Shown piece by piece: positions 35,482-44,561 of a stretch of DNA of 61,476 nucleotides. Source of the DNA: Bacteroidales bacterium (lineage in GTDB: Bacteria; Bacteroidota; Bacteroidia; Bacteroidales; F082). The position numbers were made by a program, and so were the translations under genes. Within the stretch, counting starts at the first letter, position 1; the number at the start of each line of letters is the position of its first letter. The notes beneath the pieces were generated by a model. That model was not told the DNA's origin and ran no database searches. It saw only the letters and a program-made list of their open reading frames with translations. The DNA is taken from contig JAGBVS010000134.1 of the NCBI GenBank assembly GCA_017630195.1, positions 1-61,476 of the forward strand, read 5' to 3'.

Positions 35482-36528
35482 GTGAGAAAAAGGATATATA
35501 TACTGTTTGTATTGTTGTTGGCATTAACTGATGTTATTGCGCAGCAGAAAGATGGTACATATACCTTTTTAAACACGGCTAATTCGGCTCGTGTGGCAGC
35601 TTTAGGCGGAACCATATTGCCGATTTATGATTCCGATATTCAATTGGTTACAAATAATCCATCTTTGATAAATTCTGAAATGAATAATACCATTTCACTT
35701 TCATACGTGGATTATTATAACGATATAAAATTCGGAACGGTTCAATATGGTCGTACTTTTGAAAAAATCGGAAGTTATGTCGGAACAATACAATATCATA
35801 ACTATGGTAAATTTTATTACTCAGATGAAACCGGTTTTCAAGATGATGCTACATTCTCTGTTTCGGATTACATGTTTAATTTAGGATGGGGCCGTCAGTT
35901 GAATGACAGATTTTCCATTGGCGCTAATGTTAAATTTGCTGGTATTCAGTATGAAACGAATTCGTCATTCGCCATTGCAGTTGATGTCGCTGGTCATTAT
36001 CGTACAAAAACTAATTGGAATCTGTCGTTGGTGGCTCGTAATATAGGCTCTGAATTATACAATAATTATCAAGGATTCAGAAATGAATTGCCGTTTAGAA
36101 TGCTGGCTGCAGCATCAAAAAGACTCGAACATCTTCCTTTAACTTTTGTGTTTGTTTACGACAATATTCAAAAGTGGGATTTGAGTTATGACGACCCACT
36201 TGATTTAGAGGGCAATTACGATCCTTTGACAGGTCAGATGCAAGAAAAAAACAAGATAGACAAATTCGCTCAGAATTTGTTCGCTCATGTTGTTTTGGCA
36301 GGAGAGTTGGCGCTTGGCAAGAATTTGAATTTAAGACTTGGATATAATTATGGCTTGCGTCAGAATATGAAGACTCCTACGAAGAAAGGCGCAGTTGGCT
36401 TTTCTTATGGCGTAGGCATAAATGTGTATAAATTCAATATAAGTTATTCACGCTCTGAGATGCACATCCATGGATCGCCAAATTACATTACAATAACGAC
36501 GAATTTAGACAGCTTCAAAAAACATTGA
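35482..36528 (+). CDS. porQ: type IX secretion system outer-membrane protein PorQ
   Basis: A 348-aa protein with a signal peptide (residues 1-20, ending VIAQ), then TYTFLNTANSARVAALGGT, the family signature. A beta-barrel-like pattern of alternating strands follows, ending in ITITTNL. PorQ works with PorU, PorV and PorZ in the T9SS attachment complex. The start is a GTG at 35482; it gives the signal peptide directly and no better ATG exists. It is followed 4 bases later by recF. Confidence 0.85.
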   Translation: MRKRIYILFVLLLALTDVIAQQKDGTYTFLNTANSARVAALGGTILPIYDSDIQLVTNNPSLINSEMNNTISLSYVDYYNDIKFGTVQYGRTFEKIGSYVGTIQYHNYGKFYYSDETGFQDDATFSVSDYMFNLGWGRQLNDRFSIGANVKFAGIQYETNSSFAIAVDVAGHYRTKTNWNLSLVARNIGSELYNNYQGFRNELPFRMLAAASKRLEHLPLTFVFVYDNIQKWDLSYDDPLDLEGNYDPLTGQMQEKNKIDKFAQNLFAHVVLAGELALGKNLNLRLGYNYGLRQNMKTPTKKGAVGFSYGVGINVYKFNISYSRSEMHIHGSPNYITITTNLDSFKKH

Positions 36529-36532
36529 TATA

Positions 36533-37645
36533 ATGTATCTCCAAGAACTTAAATTAAGCAATTTTAAAAATTGCCGTTCGGCAGAACTGCATCTGTCGGA
36601 AAAAATAAATTGTTTCGTTGGCTTGAATGCTGCCGGCAAAACAAATATCTTGGATTCTATATATTATCTCGCTTTTTGTAAAAGTTATTTTACATTAACA
36701 GACAAACAAAACATAAGGCACGGAGAGGATTTTTTCGCTATCCACGGCGATTTTCATTTTGATAATGAAGAACTTCATACAATATCATGTGTGCAGAAAA
36801 ATGCATCCAAGAAGTCTTTTAAATGCGACAAGAAAGAATATGAGCGTCTTGCTGACCATATCGGTAAAATACCATTGGTGATGATTTCTCCGTACGATAG
36901 CGACTTGATTAACAGCGGAAGCGAATTGAGACGCAAATTTATTGACGGTGTCATTTCTCAATTCGACGCTTCTTATCTTAGTTGCCTCTTGAATTATAAC
37001 AAAGCCTTGCAACAAAGAAACAGACAACTGAAATATTTCTCGGAGAACAGAATCTGGGATAGCACATTGCTCGAAATGTGGGACCAGCAGCTCATTCAAA
37101 ATGCGATTCCTATCAATGAAAAAAGAAAGACTTTTTTGGAAGAGTTTGTTCCTGTTTTTCAGAAATATTATGAAATCGTTTCCGGAACAAATGAGCAAGT
37201 CGCTATAAATTACAATTCGGCTCTCAATGAGAAAAACTATCAGGATTTGTTGGCAGAAAGCCTGAATCATGATAAATATAGCACATATACAAATGTCGGT
37301 GTTCATAAAGATGATTTGCTTTTCCTTATCGACGGTCATTTGGTCAAACAATTTGCCTCACAAGGACAGCAGAAGTCGTTTGTTGTTGCTATAAAATTAG
37401 CGCAATTTGATTTTAATTACAGAAAAATAGGTCATAAGCCAATACTGCTGTTAGACGATATTTTCGACAAACTTGACGACAATAGAGTAGGACAACTCGT
37501 GAAACTTGTTGGTGACGATCATTTCGGTCAGGTGTTCATCACTGATACGCAGCGACATCGCATCAAAACACTGATGGATAATACCATTGTGAATCATAAG
37601 ATTTTTAATGTTAACAACGGAGAAATTACTTCTGACGATGAATGA
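36533..37645 (+). CDS. recF: DNA replication/repair protein RecF
   Basis: A 370-aa SMC-like ATPase. Walker A is GLNAAGKTN (about residues 29-37), the signature FASQGQQKS is near 280, and Walker B is ILLLDDIFDKLD. RecF loads RecA at gaps on gapped DNA with RecOR. The gene overlaps the DUF721 gene by 8 bases, a common Bacteroidetes arrangement. Confidence 0.95.
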   Translation: MYLQELKLSNFKNCRSAELHLSEKINCFVGLNAAGKTNILDSIYYLAFCKSYFTLTDKQNIRHGEDFFAIHGDFHFDNEELHTISCVQKNASKKSFKCDKKEYERLADHIGKIPLVMISPYDSDLINSGSELRRKFIDGVISQFDASYLSCLLNYNKALQQRNRQLKYFSENRIWDSTLLEMWDQQLIQNAIPINEKRKTFLEEFVPVFQKYYEIVSGTNEQVAINYNSALNEKNYQDLLAESLNHDKYSTYTNVGVHKDDLLFLIDGHLVKQFASQGQQKSFVVAIKLAQFDFNYRKIGHKPILLLDDIFDKLDDNRVGQLVKLVGDDHFGQVFITDTQRHRIKTLMDNTIVNHKIFNVNNGEITSDDE

Positions 37646-37925
37646 AGACGGATACACATTAGAGGAATTGATAAAGGCGTTTTATAAGAAACACAACAGG
37701 GAAAACGGACTTGAGGAGATGAAAATACTTGAGTCGTGGCGCTCTGTCGTGGGCGATTTTATATCGTCACATACTTTGGATTTAAGGATTATAAAACACA
37801 TACTTTATGTTAAAGTAGATGCCGATTCTTTAAGAAATGAGCTGCTTTATTCTAAAACTATTTTGTTAAGAAATCTTAACAGAGTGGCTGGCGCAGATAT
37901 ATTGAAAGATATTGTAATAATTTAA
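37638..37925 (+). CDS. DUF721 domain-containing protein
   Basis: A 95-aa protein when started at ATG 37638, which overlaps the recF stop by 8 bases; the upstream ATG at 37608 would add 10 residues with no conserved look. The DUF721 pattern is visible: W..vvG.....T....i....L.v.v.s..l..EL...k. (SWRSVVGDFISSHT, HILYVKVDADSLRNELLYSK). The family is often beside recF/gyrase genes. The molecular role is not established. Confidence 0.88.
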   Translation: MNEDGYTLEELIKAFYKKHNRENGLEEMKILESWRSVVGDFISSHTLDLRIIKHILYVKVDADSLRNELLYSKTILLRNLNRVAGADILKDIVII

Positions 37926-37936
37926 GTGTTAAAACC

Positions 37937-37966
37937 TTGTTTTAATGCTTTTTTTTTGTAATTTTG
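37937..37966 (+). promoter_or_regulatory. promoter of efp
   Basis: TTG (37937-37939), 19 bases, then TAATTTTG (37959-37966); the leader before the ATG is about 45 bases. Confidence 0.8.
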
Positions 37967-38015
37967 TGCACAATAAATAGAAATTTAAACATAAATATAA
38001 GAAAGATAAATAATT

Positions 38016-38579
38016 ATGATTAACTCACAAGACATTAAAAAAGGAACATGTATCCGTTTCAACGGAAAACTTTATTTCTGTGTTGATTTCCAACACGTAA
38101 AACCTGGTAAAGGTAACACATTCATGCGTGTAACATTGAAAAGCATTGTTGACGGACGTACATTAGAACATCGTTTTGACATCAGTGAGAAACTTGAAGA
38201 CGTACGCGTTGAACGCCGTCAATATCAATATTTATACAAAGAAGGTGATGATTTCATCTTCATGAACCAAGAAGATTATGAACAAATTCCTCTTAATAGA
38301 GAATTAATCACAGGTGTTGACTTCCTTAAAGAAAGCGACGTTTGTGAAGTTGTATTCGATACATCAACAGAAACAGTTCTCTTCGCAGAATTGCCTATCA
38401 AGACTGTTTTGGAAGTCACATATACAGAACCAGGTGAAAAAGGCAACACAGCAACAAACGCTATGAAAGACGCTACAGTTGAAACAGGCGCTTCTGTCAG
38501 AGTTCCATTGTTCATCAACACAGGCGATAAAATCAGAATCGATACTCGTACAGGCGAATATACAGAAAGAGTAAAATAA
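38016..38579 (+). CDS. efp: elongation factor P
   Basis: A 187-aa EF-P with three OB-like domains. It helps ribosomes through polyproline stretches. The tip loop KPGKGNTF has Lys32 at the position of the modified lysine in E. coli, so a lysine-type EF-P. The C-terminal signature (VPLFINTGDKIRIDTRTGEY) is intact. The next gene, lpxD-like, begins 6 bases later. Confidence 0.97.
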   Translation: MINSQDIKKGTCIRFNGKLYFCVDFQHVKPGKGNTFMRVTLKSIVDGRTLEHRFDISEKLEDVRVERRQYQYLYKEGDDFIFMNQEDYEQIPLNRELITGVDFLKESDVCEVVFDTSTETVLFAELPIKTVLEVTYTEPGEKGNTATNAMKDATVETGASVRVPLFINTGDKIRIDTRTGEYTERVK

Positions 38580-38585
38580 TTTTAA

Positions 38586-39530
38586 ATGAAAATAAATCCA
38601 CATACAACACTTAAATGTGTTGCAGATTACGTCGGAGCTAAAAAAATAATAGGCGACCCTAATTTCGTGATTTCTGGACTTAATGAAATTCACGAAGTGG
38701 AAGCTGGTGATATTACGTTCGTAGATCATCCTAAGTATTACAGCAAAGCTTTGAATTCTAATGCAACAACAATCATCATAAATACTGATGAAGTTGAATG
38801 TCCTGAAGGTAAAGCTTTGATAGTCCACGATAATCCTTTGGATGCTTTCAACAAACTCATATTGTCGTATCGCAGATTTGAACCAGCAACGGCAATGATA
38901 GGCCCTAAAGCTGAAATTGGTGAAGGCACAATAATAGAACCTGGCACTTTTGTCGGCGACAAAGTAAAGATTGGTAAAAATTGTATCATTCATCCTAATG
39001 TTACAATATACAATCATGTCATTATCGGCGATAATGTTATTATACAAAGTGGTAGCGTAATTGGTGGTGACGCTTGCTATTTCCAACGTCGTCCGGATGG
39101 TTTCGTTAAATTTGAATCATGTGGTAGAGTTATTATTGAGGATGATGTTGAAATAGGCGCATGCTGCTGTGTGGATATTGGAGTGACCAGTGATACTATC
39201 GTTGGCAAAGGAACTAAAATGGACAACTTCGTTCAAATAGGTCACGACGCTAAACTCGGTAAAAACTGTTTCCTCGGCGCTCATGCTTCAGTAGGTGGTG
39301 TCACAGTAGTGAAAGACAATGTCTCTATTTGGGCTATGGCTTCGGTCAATAAAGACCTTGTTATAGCTGAAGGAACAACAGTGCTCGCATATTCTGGCGT
39401 GGCAAAAGATACAGCTCCAGGAATGACATATTTCGGAATCCCTGCTGAAGAAGCAAGAAAGAAATGGAAAGAGATCGCATCAATGAAGGCTCTGCCTGAA
39501 TTGTTAGCTAAACTCAATAAAGGTCAATAA
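38586..39530 (+). CDS. lpxD: LpxD-like UDP-3-O-acylglucosamine N-acyltransferase
   Basis: A 314-aa left-handed beta-helix acyltransferase. The N-terminal uridine-binding-like domain (residues 1-100) is followed by hexapeptide repeats (IGEGTIIEPGTFVGDKVKIG onward). DNFVQIGHDAKLG carries the conserved catalytic His, and the region ends FGIPAEEARKKWKE. LpxD adds the second acyl chain in lipid A synthesis. Many Bacteroidetes carry a second LpxD-like gene next to efp, so this may be that paralogue rather than the main LpxD. Confidence 0.83.
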   Translation: MKINPHTTLKCVADYVGAKKIIGDPNFVISGLNEIHEVEAGDITFVDHPKYYSKALNSNATTIIINTDEVECPEGKALIVHDNPLDAFNKLILSYRRFEPATAMIGPKAEIGEGTIIEPGTFVGDKVKIGKNCIIHPNVTIYNHVIIGDNVIIQSGSVIGGDACYFQRRPDGFVKFESCGRVIIEDDVEIGACCCVDIGVTSDTIVGKGTKMDNFVQIGHDAKLGKNCFLGAHASVGGVTVVKDNVSIWAMASVNKDLVIAEGTTVLAYSGVAKDTAPGMTYFGIPAEEARKKWKEIASMKALPELLAKLNKGQ

Positions 39531-39556
39531 TTGAAATAAAAGACTAATGATAAAAA

Positions 39557-39590
39557 GGAGGCTAAGTATTTATACTTGGTCTCTTTTTTT
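39557..39590 (+). terminator. terminator after efp-lpxD
   Basis: A GAGGC-TAAGTA / TACTT-GGTCTC type stem is followed by eight T residues. Confidence 0.7.
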
Positions 39591-39611
39591 TGTTTTCAGC
39601 AATGCAATAGA

Positions 39612-39653
39612 AAAAGAGATGTCACCATTATGAATTAAGTGAACATCTCTTTT
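39612..39653. terminator. bidirectional hairpin between convergent genes
   Basis: AAAAGAGATGT (39612-39622) pairs with ACATCTCTTTT (39643-39653), with CAC/GTG extending the stem. A-tract and T-tract on either side let it act in both directions. Confidence 0.8.
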
Positions 39654-39676
39654 ATATGCAGTCAATCAATTATTGG

Positions 39677-42001
39677 TTAAAAGAATGCTTCTTCAGAGCG
39701 TTTTCTCATTTCTTCTGATATAGCAATGAACTCGTTAACACTCATGTCTTTGATGAAAATCAAACCATGTGTCGATCTATACAAAGGACGAGGATTGTCG
39801 TAGAAATAATCCTTGCCCAAAATTAGTTGGATGTCTTGCAATTGTTTAATCCATGTTTTCTTAGAAATATCGCTGAATGGTCCGTCGTGCGTAGGGCTTG
39901 GAAACTCGGCCTTGACTTGACTAAGATAGCTGGCCTTGAATGACTTGTCTAAAACTGCAAGAGCGTTTAACGATACTGGAACATACATGTTGGCTTCTGC
40001 GGGATGGAACTTGAACCACACATTACGATAGCCGTATATTCTTACATTCGACAAATCTTTTTCCTTGCTCCATTCTGCTACGGCAGCGGCTGTGGCTTGC
40101 AAAACTTTATAGTGAGTGTCAGGACCGCTGCCTTCAGGGTCTAAGGTGACACTGATGATGTCAGGATTTAATTCCCTGAATTGATTTAAAATTGGCATGA
40201 CGTCACGTTCCATGTTAGGACCTTTGCTTACACCGCTGTCCTGATAGAAACCGAGATGAAGATGATGAACGTTTTTAAAAGGAACACCATTATATGCCCA
40301 TACCAATTCTTCTTCAAATTCACGTATCATTCCTTTTAGACGTTGTAAATCAGGTGTGTTCTTTTCACCGTCGTAGCTTATCTCTAATATGTCTATGACT
40401 TCTTTGTATTTAGCCTTCAGCTCGTCAATGTTTTTGAACTTCCATATTTCAACGGAACAACGTAACAATCTATGACAGAAGCCTCTGTCCATCTGATATT
40501 GGTTGTCTCTTGCCACATTGTCTAAATAATGATATATGTCTTTATCATGTTTGTGTTTGTAACCTTCATCGAAGAAGTCAGGATAATGAATCATTTGTAT
40601 CTCGTCTTTTTCGACGAAATCGAGAGTCATCTTTAATGAATCTTTGAGGAAACCGTTTGTCACTGAGTTGTATCCTGAAGTCATGACAGTGAAATGAACA
40701 TTGTTGCTTGCAGGGCGCAGTTGTCTGTTGGTTAACGGCATTATACCGAGCATGATGTCGTCGTGATGAGGGCCTGAGTTGTAAATGACTTTGTTCAATT
40801 GTGTCACAGAACCTCTATTCAATTTCTCTTCTGTTGATTTGATGACTTCTTTGACCGTGTCGAGGCTGAGGTTTGGGATCATGCTGCAGCGTCTGTCGTT
40901 CTGCAAATCTTCCAATGTGAGTTTGCTTGCATAGCAGTTTAATTTCTTGCATAATCCGAGGATTGCTCTTTCTGTCTTTTCAAAGTTCCATTCTGTATGG
41001 AAATAAAAATGATCTACATAATCGTCGAGACGGCAAGCTGCACCTTGTGTAAGATAATATCTGGAGTTGTCAAGTCTTTGTAATACAGTAGAAGGATATT
41101 GCGTTGTCATATCCGACTCGAGAGCATTCTTGATAATCATAGCATTCGATTCACCTGCGGCGCATACGATTGCTACAGTGTTCGGATTTCTTGTTATTGT
41201 CTCCAAACCTATTGTTATCACAAGACGATTCTTAGCGACTTCTATACCACCCAACGAACCGGCAGCGTCTGCTTGTGTTGCATAGTTGGTCTGACGCAGC
41301 TCTGTGTTGGAGTGAAGGCTTGTGCCGCTGATGTTAAATGCAATGCGACCATCAGAGCCCAAACTGCTTAATAAAAATCCAATATCCCCTTTGTTCTTGA
41401 TTTTCTCTTCATACTGAGAACACCAGTCATCAATTAAGATAATAGACTGTTGCTGCTGTTTCTCTATAAAATTCTCAGCTTGACGATAACGCAAACTTAA
41501 ATCTATTTTAGAGTTGGGGAAAATTTCATTATATGATTTGTTGTTATATAACTTGATGTCATCGCAGTTTATGAATAAAGCGCGATTAGGATCTAAGCCG
41601 AAACCTTTGATATAGTTTTCGTTTACATAATTGTAAAATGAGTTGTGCTGTTTTGGTGAGATAGGGTAGAACTCGTCCATTTGAACGAATTGAAGTCCTG
41701 AGAGCTTAGGCTTTTTTAAGTCGGCCAAACCGTATCTCTCAAGAAATTTCTTGGTGTTTTTTTCGTCCCAAGTGTTTAAGAAATGATGAGTGTAATGGAT
41801 AAAATTCTTGAATGATTTGTCGCAAGAAAGACTTATTACGCCTTCTTCGTTTTCGGAAACCCATTCTAAAAAACGCAGCGCTGTCATTATTCCGAGTTTA
41901 GGCACGCTGTCCGTAACGATATATGGAACTTTAGTCGAGTATTCTTTAATGATTGACTCATTTAAGAAACATTGTTCGACTTTGGAATTAAATAGTGACA
42001 T
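39677..42001 (-). CDS. NagB-like (degenerate) / PIG-L deacetylase fusion protein
   Basis: A 774-aa two-domain protein. The N-terminal half (about 30-350) follows the glucosamine-6-phosphate deaminase fold, including SDGRIAFNISGTSL. In E. coli NagB the matching motif is DGHIAFNE, with catalytic His143 and Glu148; here they are Arg and Ile, so canonical deaminase activity is doubtful. The C-terminal part (about 405-740) is PIG-L/LmbE-like, with GPHHDD as the zinc-binding PHPDD motif and LDPEGSGPDTHY as a second one. A de-N-acetylase acting on amino sugars is plausible. It is divergent from the GH95 fucosidase gene. Confidence 0.75.
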   Translation of the reverse strand: MSLFNSKVEQCFLNESIIKEYSTKVPYIVTDSVPKLGIMTALRFLEWVSENEEGVISLSCDKSFKNFIHYTHHFLNTWDEKNTKKFLERYGLADLKKPKLSGLQFVQMDEFYPISPKQHNSFYNYVNENYIKGFGLDPNRALFINCDDIKLYNNKSYNEIFPNSKIDLSLRYRQAENFIEKQQQQSIILIDDWCSQYEEKIKNKGDIGFLLSSLGSDGRIAFNISGTSLHSNTELRQTNYATQADAAGSLGGIEVAKNRLVITIGLETITRNPNTVAIVCAAGESNAMIIKNALESDMTTQYPSTVLQRLDNSRYYLTQGAACRLDDYVDHFYFHTEWNFEKTERAILGLCKKLNCYASKLTLEDLQNDRRCSMIPNLSLDTVKEVIKSTEEKLNRGSVTQLNKVIYNSGPHHDDIMLGIMPLTNRQLRPASNNVHFTVMTSGYNSVTNGFLKDSLKMTLDFVEKDEIQMIHYPDFFDEGYKHKHDKDIYHYLDNVARDNQYQMDRGFCHRLLRCSVEIWKFKNIDELKAKYKEVIDILEISYDGEKNTPDLQRLKGMIREFEEELVWAYNGVPFKNVHHLHLGFYQDSGVSKGPNMERDVMPILNQFRELNPDIISVTLDPEGSGPDTHYKVLQATAAAVAEWSKEKDLSNVRIYGYRNVWFKFHPAEANMYVPVSLNALAVLDKSFKASYLSQVKAEFPSPTHDGPFSDISKKTWIKQLQDIQLILGKDYFYDNPRPLYRSTHGLIFIKDMSVNEFIAISEEMRKRSEEAFF

Positions 42002-42047
42002 AAAATAAAAAGTTTAAAATATTCAACAAAAATATGAAAAAAATAAT

Positions 42048-42055
42048 TATTTTTG
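42048..42055 (+). promoter_or_regulatory. -7 box before the GH95 gene
   Basis: TATTTTTG matches the Bacteroidetes -7 consensus. The transcript would begin at about 42061, almost on the first ATG (42063), which favours a downstream start for the protein. Confidence 0.5.
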
Positions 42056-42071
42056 AAGAAAAATGTTGCGT

Positions 42072-44474
42072 ATGAAACTAATTTTAATACTTGTTGTTAT
42101 ATATATGATATTCAAGTGGAAGGAGCTTAATTTTCTTCTTAAAGCAGTCACTGTTTTTATATGCGTTTTTTTGTTTAAGTCAGAAAAAGCCAAGGATTTG
42201 TACTTCTTTTTTGAAGAACCTGCTACTTGTTGGGAAGAAACGCTGCCACTCGGAAATGGCCGCCTTGGAATCATGCCTGATGGCGGGGTTGAAAGCGAGA
42301 AAATAGTACTTAACGATATTACTTTATGGTCGGGTAAAATAGCCGATTACTCAAATCCTAAAGCTAAAGAAGCTCTGCCTGAAATACAACGACTTTTGCT
42401 CGAGAATAAAAATTACGAGGCTCAGGAATTGGTTTACAGAACGTTCACTTGTTCTAATAAAGGATCCAACTGGGGAAATGGTGCTCTGTCCAATTTCGGA
42501 TGTTTCCAGACTTTAGGAAATATTAATATAGATTACTACTATCAAGAAAATGATTCTTTTAAAGATGGTTCATATACTCGTAAACTTGATTTGAACAATG
42601 CTATAGCCACAACGGAATTTGAGACCGACAAAGCTAAATTCCGTCGTGAATATTTCGTGTCACGCGAGTCGGATGTCGCTGTGATTCGTCTCGACGCTGA
42701 CAAATCCCAAATGATTTCTGTAGATATACAACTTAACAGACAAGAATGTGTCGAATATGCTACTGAAGATGAGGCAATCGTGATGTTCGGTCAGCTTAAT
42801 GACGGTAGCAATGGCAACGAAGGAATGAAATATCTTTCAAAAGTTACAGTTAACAATATTGGTGGCGAGGTAGAATATAAAGACAATAAAATCATTGTAA
42901 GAGATGCCGACAGACTCACTATCATCTTCTCTTCAGCAACAAACTACAAAAACGACGACTACACAGCTTTTGCAGACAGTCTGATGAATGATGCCAAATC
43001 ACGCAATTATGTTCCATTAAGAAAAAAACATATCAAGACTTATCAGGAATTGTTCAATAGAGTTGAAGTTGATTTCGGTGAAGCTATAACAGAGAATCAT
43101 CCTATCAGCGACAGAATATTCGATTTTCAAGATGAAGACGATCCTCAATTGGCTGAATTGTATTTTCAATATGGTCGTTATCTCATGATTTCTTCTACAC
43201 GTGAAAATTTGTTGCCTCCAAACTTACAAGGACTTTGGGCTAATACGATACAGACTCCATGGAACGGCGACTATCACCTTAATATAAACGTCCAGATGAA
43301 TCACTGGCTTGCCGAGGTCTGTAATCTTTCTGAATTACACAAACCGCTCATCGAATTTACCAAAGGCATAGTGGAATCAGGAGAAGAGACTGCACAAGGA
43401 TTCTACGGCGCAGAAGGATGGACTGCACACTCAATCTGTAACTTATGGGGCTTCACTGCTCCAGGTGAACATCCTTCATGGGGCGCTACCAATACCGGAG
43501 GAGCGTGGCTTTGTCAACATCTCTACCAACATTATTTGTTTACAAAAGATGTTGATTATCTTAAAGAAATATATCCAGTTATGAAAGGCGCTGCTCAATT
43601 CTTCAATTCCGTCATGATTGAAGAAAACGAACATTCCTGGCTTGTAACAGCACCGACATCATCTCCTGAAAATTCGTTCTATCTCCCTGATGGAAAAATA
43701 GCCAGCGTTTGTATGGGACCGACAATGGATATACAGATTATCACTGAGTTATACCAAAATGTTATTGAAGCATCAGATATTTTAAACATAGACAAAGAGT
43801 TCGCTGAGACTCTGAAAAATGATTTGAAAAGATTTCCTCCAATGCAAATAAGTGAAAATGGTTATCTGCAAGAATGGCTGAAAGATTACGGAGAACCGGA
43901 AATTCATCATCGTCATGTGTCGCATCTTTTTGGCTTGCATCCAGGTCGTATCATAACAAAGTCAAAGACTCCTGATTTATACGAGGCTTGTAAAATGTCG
44001 CTCGAACGTCGTGGCGATGAAGGAACAGGATGGTCGCGAGCATGGAAAATCAATTTCTGGGCACGACTCCATGATGGCGACAGAGCTTATAAGCTTCTTA
44101 AAAATTTATTACAACCTGCTATGGTCGGCGACAGGGTAGGAGCAGGCACATATCCAAATCTCTTCTGCGCTCATCCGCCATTCCAAATCGACGGCAACTT
44201 CGGTGGAACCGCCGGCATCGCAGAGATGCTGCTTCAATCACACGACGGTTTCATAGAAGTGTTGCCAGCATTGCCATCAGCATGGAAGACAGGTCACTTC
44301 AAAGGACTCTGCGCTGAAAATGGCGCTGTCATAGATTGCTATTGGGAAAACGGAATCGTTAAAAAAATAAAAATAAAATCTAAAATAGGAGGTACCTATA
44401 ATATATTAATGCCAGATGGTTCCGTTAAGGAAATAAAGTTGAAGAAAAATGGAAGTGAAATAATTAAGAATTAG
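42072..44474 (+). CDS. GH95 family alpha-L-fucosidase
   Basis: An 800-aa glycoside hydrolase that releases terminal L-fucose, typically alpha-1,2-linked, by inversion. I use ATG 42072 because 42063 coincides with the predicted transcription start; both give a hydrophobic N-terminus. GH95 marks are PLGNGRLG near the start, WNGDYHLNINVQMNHW with the catalytic-site Asn pair, TSSPEN with the likely general acid Glu (codon 43668), and FQIDGNFGGTAGIAEML with the conserved Asp (codon 44190). The N-terminal 35 residues look odd for a signal peptide (two hydrophobic stretches). It is followed by the GH20 gene, suggesting host-mucin glycan use. Confidence 0.9.
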   Translation: MKLILILVVIYMIFKWKELNFLLKAVTVFICVFLFKSEKAKDLYFFFEEPATCWEETLPLGNGRLGIMPDGGVESEKIVLNDITLWSGKIADYSNPKAKEALPEIQRLLLENKNYEAQELVYRTFTCSNKGSNWGNGALSNFGCFQTLGNINIDYYYQENDSFKDGSYTRKLDLNNAIATTEFETDKAKFRREYFVSRESDVAVIRLDADKSQMISVDIQLNRQECVEYATEDEAIVMFGQLNDGSNGNEGMKYLSKVTVNNIGGEVEYKDNKIIVRDADRLTIIFSSATNYKNDDYTAFADSLMNDAKSRNYVPLRKKHIKTYQELFNRVEVDFGEAITENHPISDRIFDFQDEDDPQLAELYFQYGRYLMISSTRENLLPPNLQGLWANTIQTPWNGDYHLNINVQMNHWLAEVCNLSELHKPLIEFTKGIVESGEETAQGFYGAEGWTAHSICNLWGFTAPGEHPSWGATNTGGAWLCQHLYQHYLFTKDVDYLKEIYPVMKGAAQFFNSVMIEENEHSWLVTAPTSSPENSFYLPDGKIASVCMGPTMDIQIITELYQNVIEASDILNIDKEFAETLKNDLKRFPPMQISENGYLQEWLKDYGEPEIHHRHVSHLFGLHPGRIITKSKTPDLYEACKMSLERRGDEGTGWSRAWKINFWARLHDGDRAYKLLKNLLQPAMVGDRVGAGTYPNLFCAHPPFQIDGNFGGTAGIAEMLLQSHDGFIEVLPALPSAWKTGHFKGLCAENGAVIDCYWENGIVKKIKIKSKIGGTYNILMPDGSVKEIKLKKNGSEIIKN

Positions 44475-44480
44475 GAGTTG

Positions 44481-44534
44481 TAGGGACGTGTCAATGACAC
44501 CAATAAAAATAAACAATATGTCGTTGATGCGTCT
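44481..44534 (+). repeat. hairpin-forming intergenic element
   Basis: GACGTGTCAA (44485-44494) can pair with TTGATGCGTC (44525-44534) allowing two G-U wobbles; GTGTCA-A-TGACAC is also a small palindrome. The TAGGGACGTGTCAATGACAC word reminds me of dispersed Bacteroidetes intergenic repeats, which I cannot check here. Confidence 0.35.
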
Positions 44535-44561
44535 TGGAATTAAAAATTAAAATAATTAAAT

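Noticed and set aside
38364..39086. 240-aa minus-strand frame, Cys/Phe-rich
   Set aside because: Antisense to efp and the lpxD-like gene; composition typical of a shadow frame.
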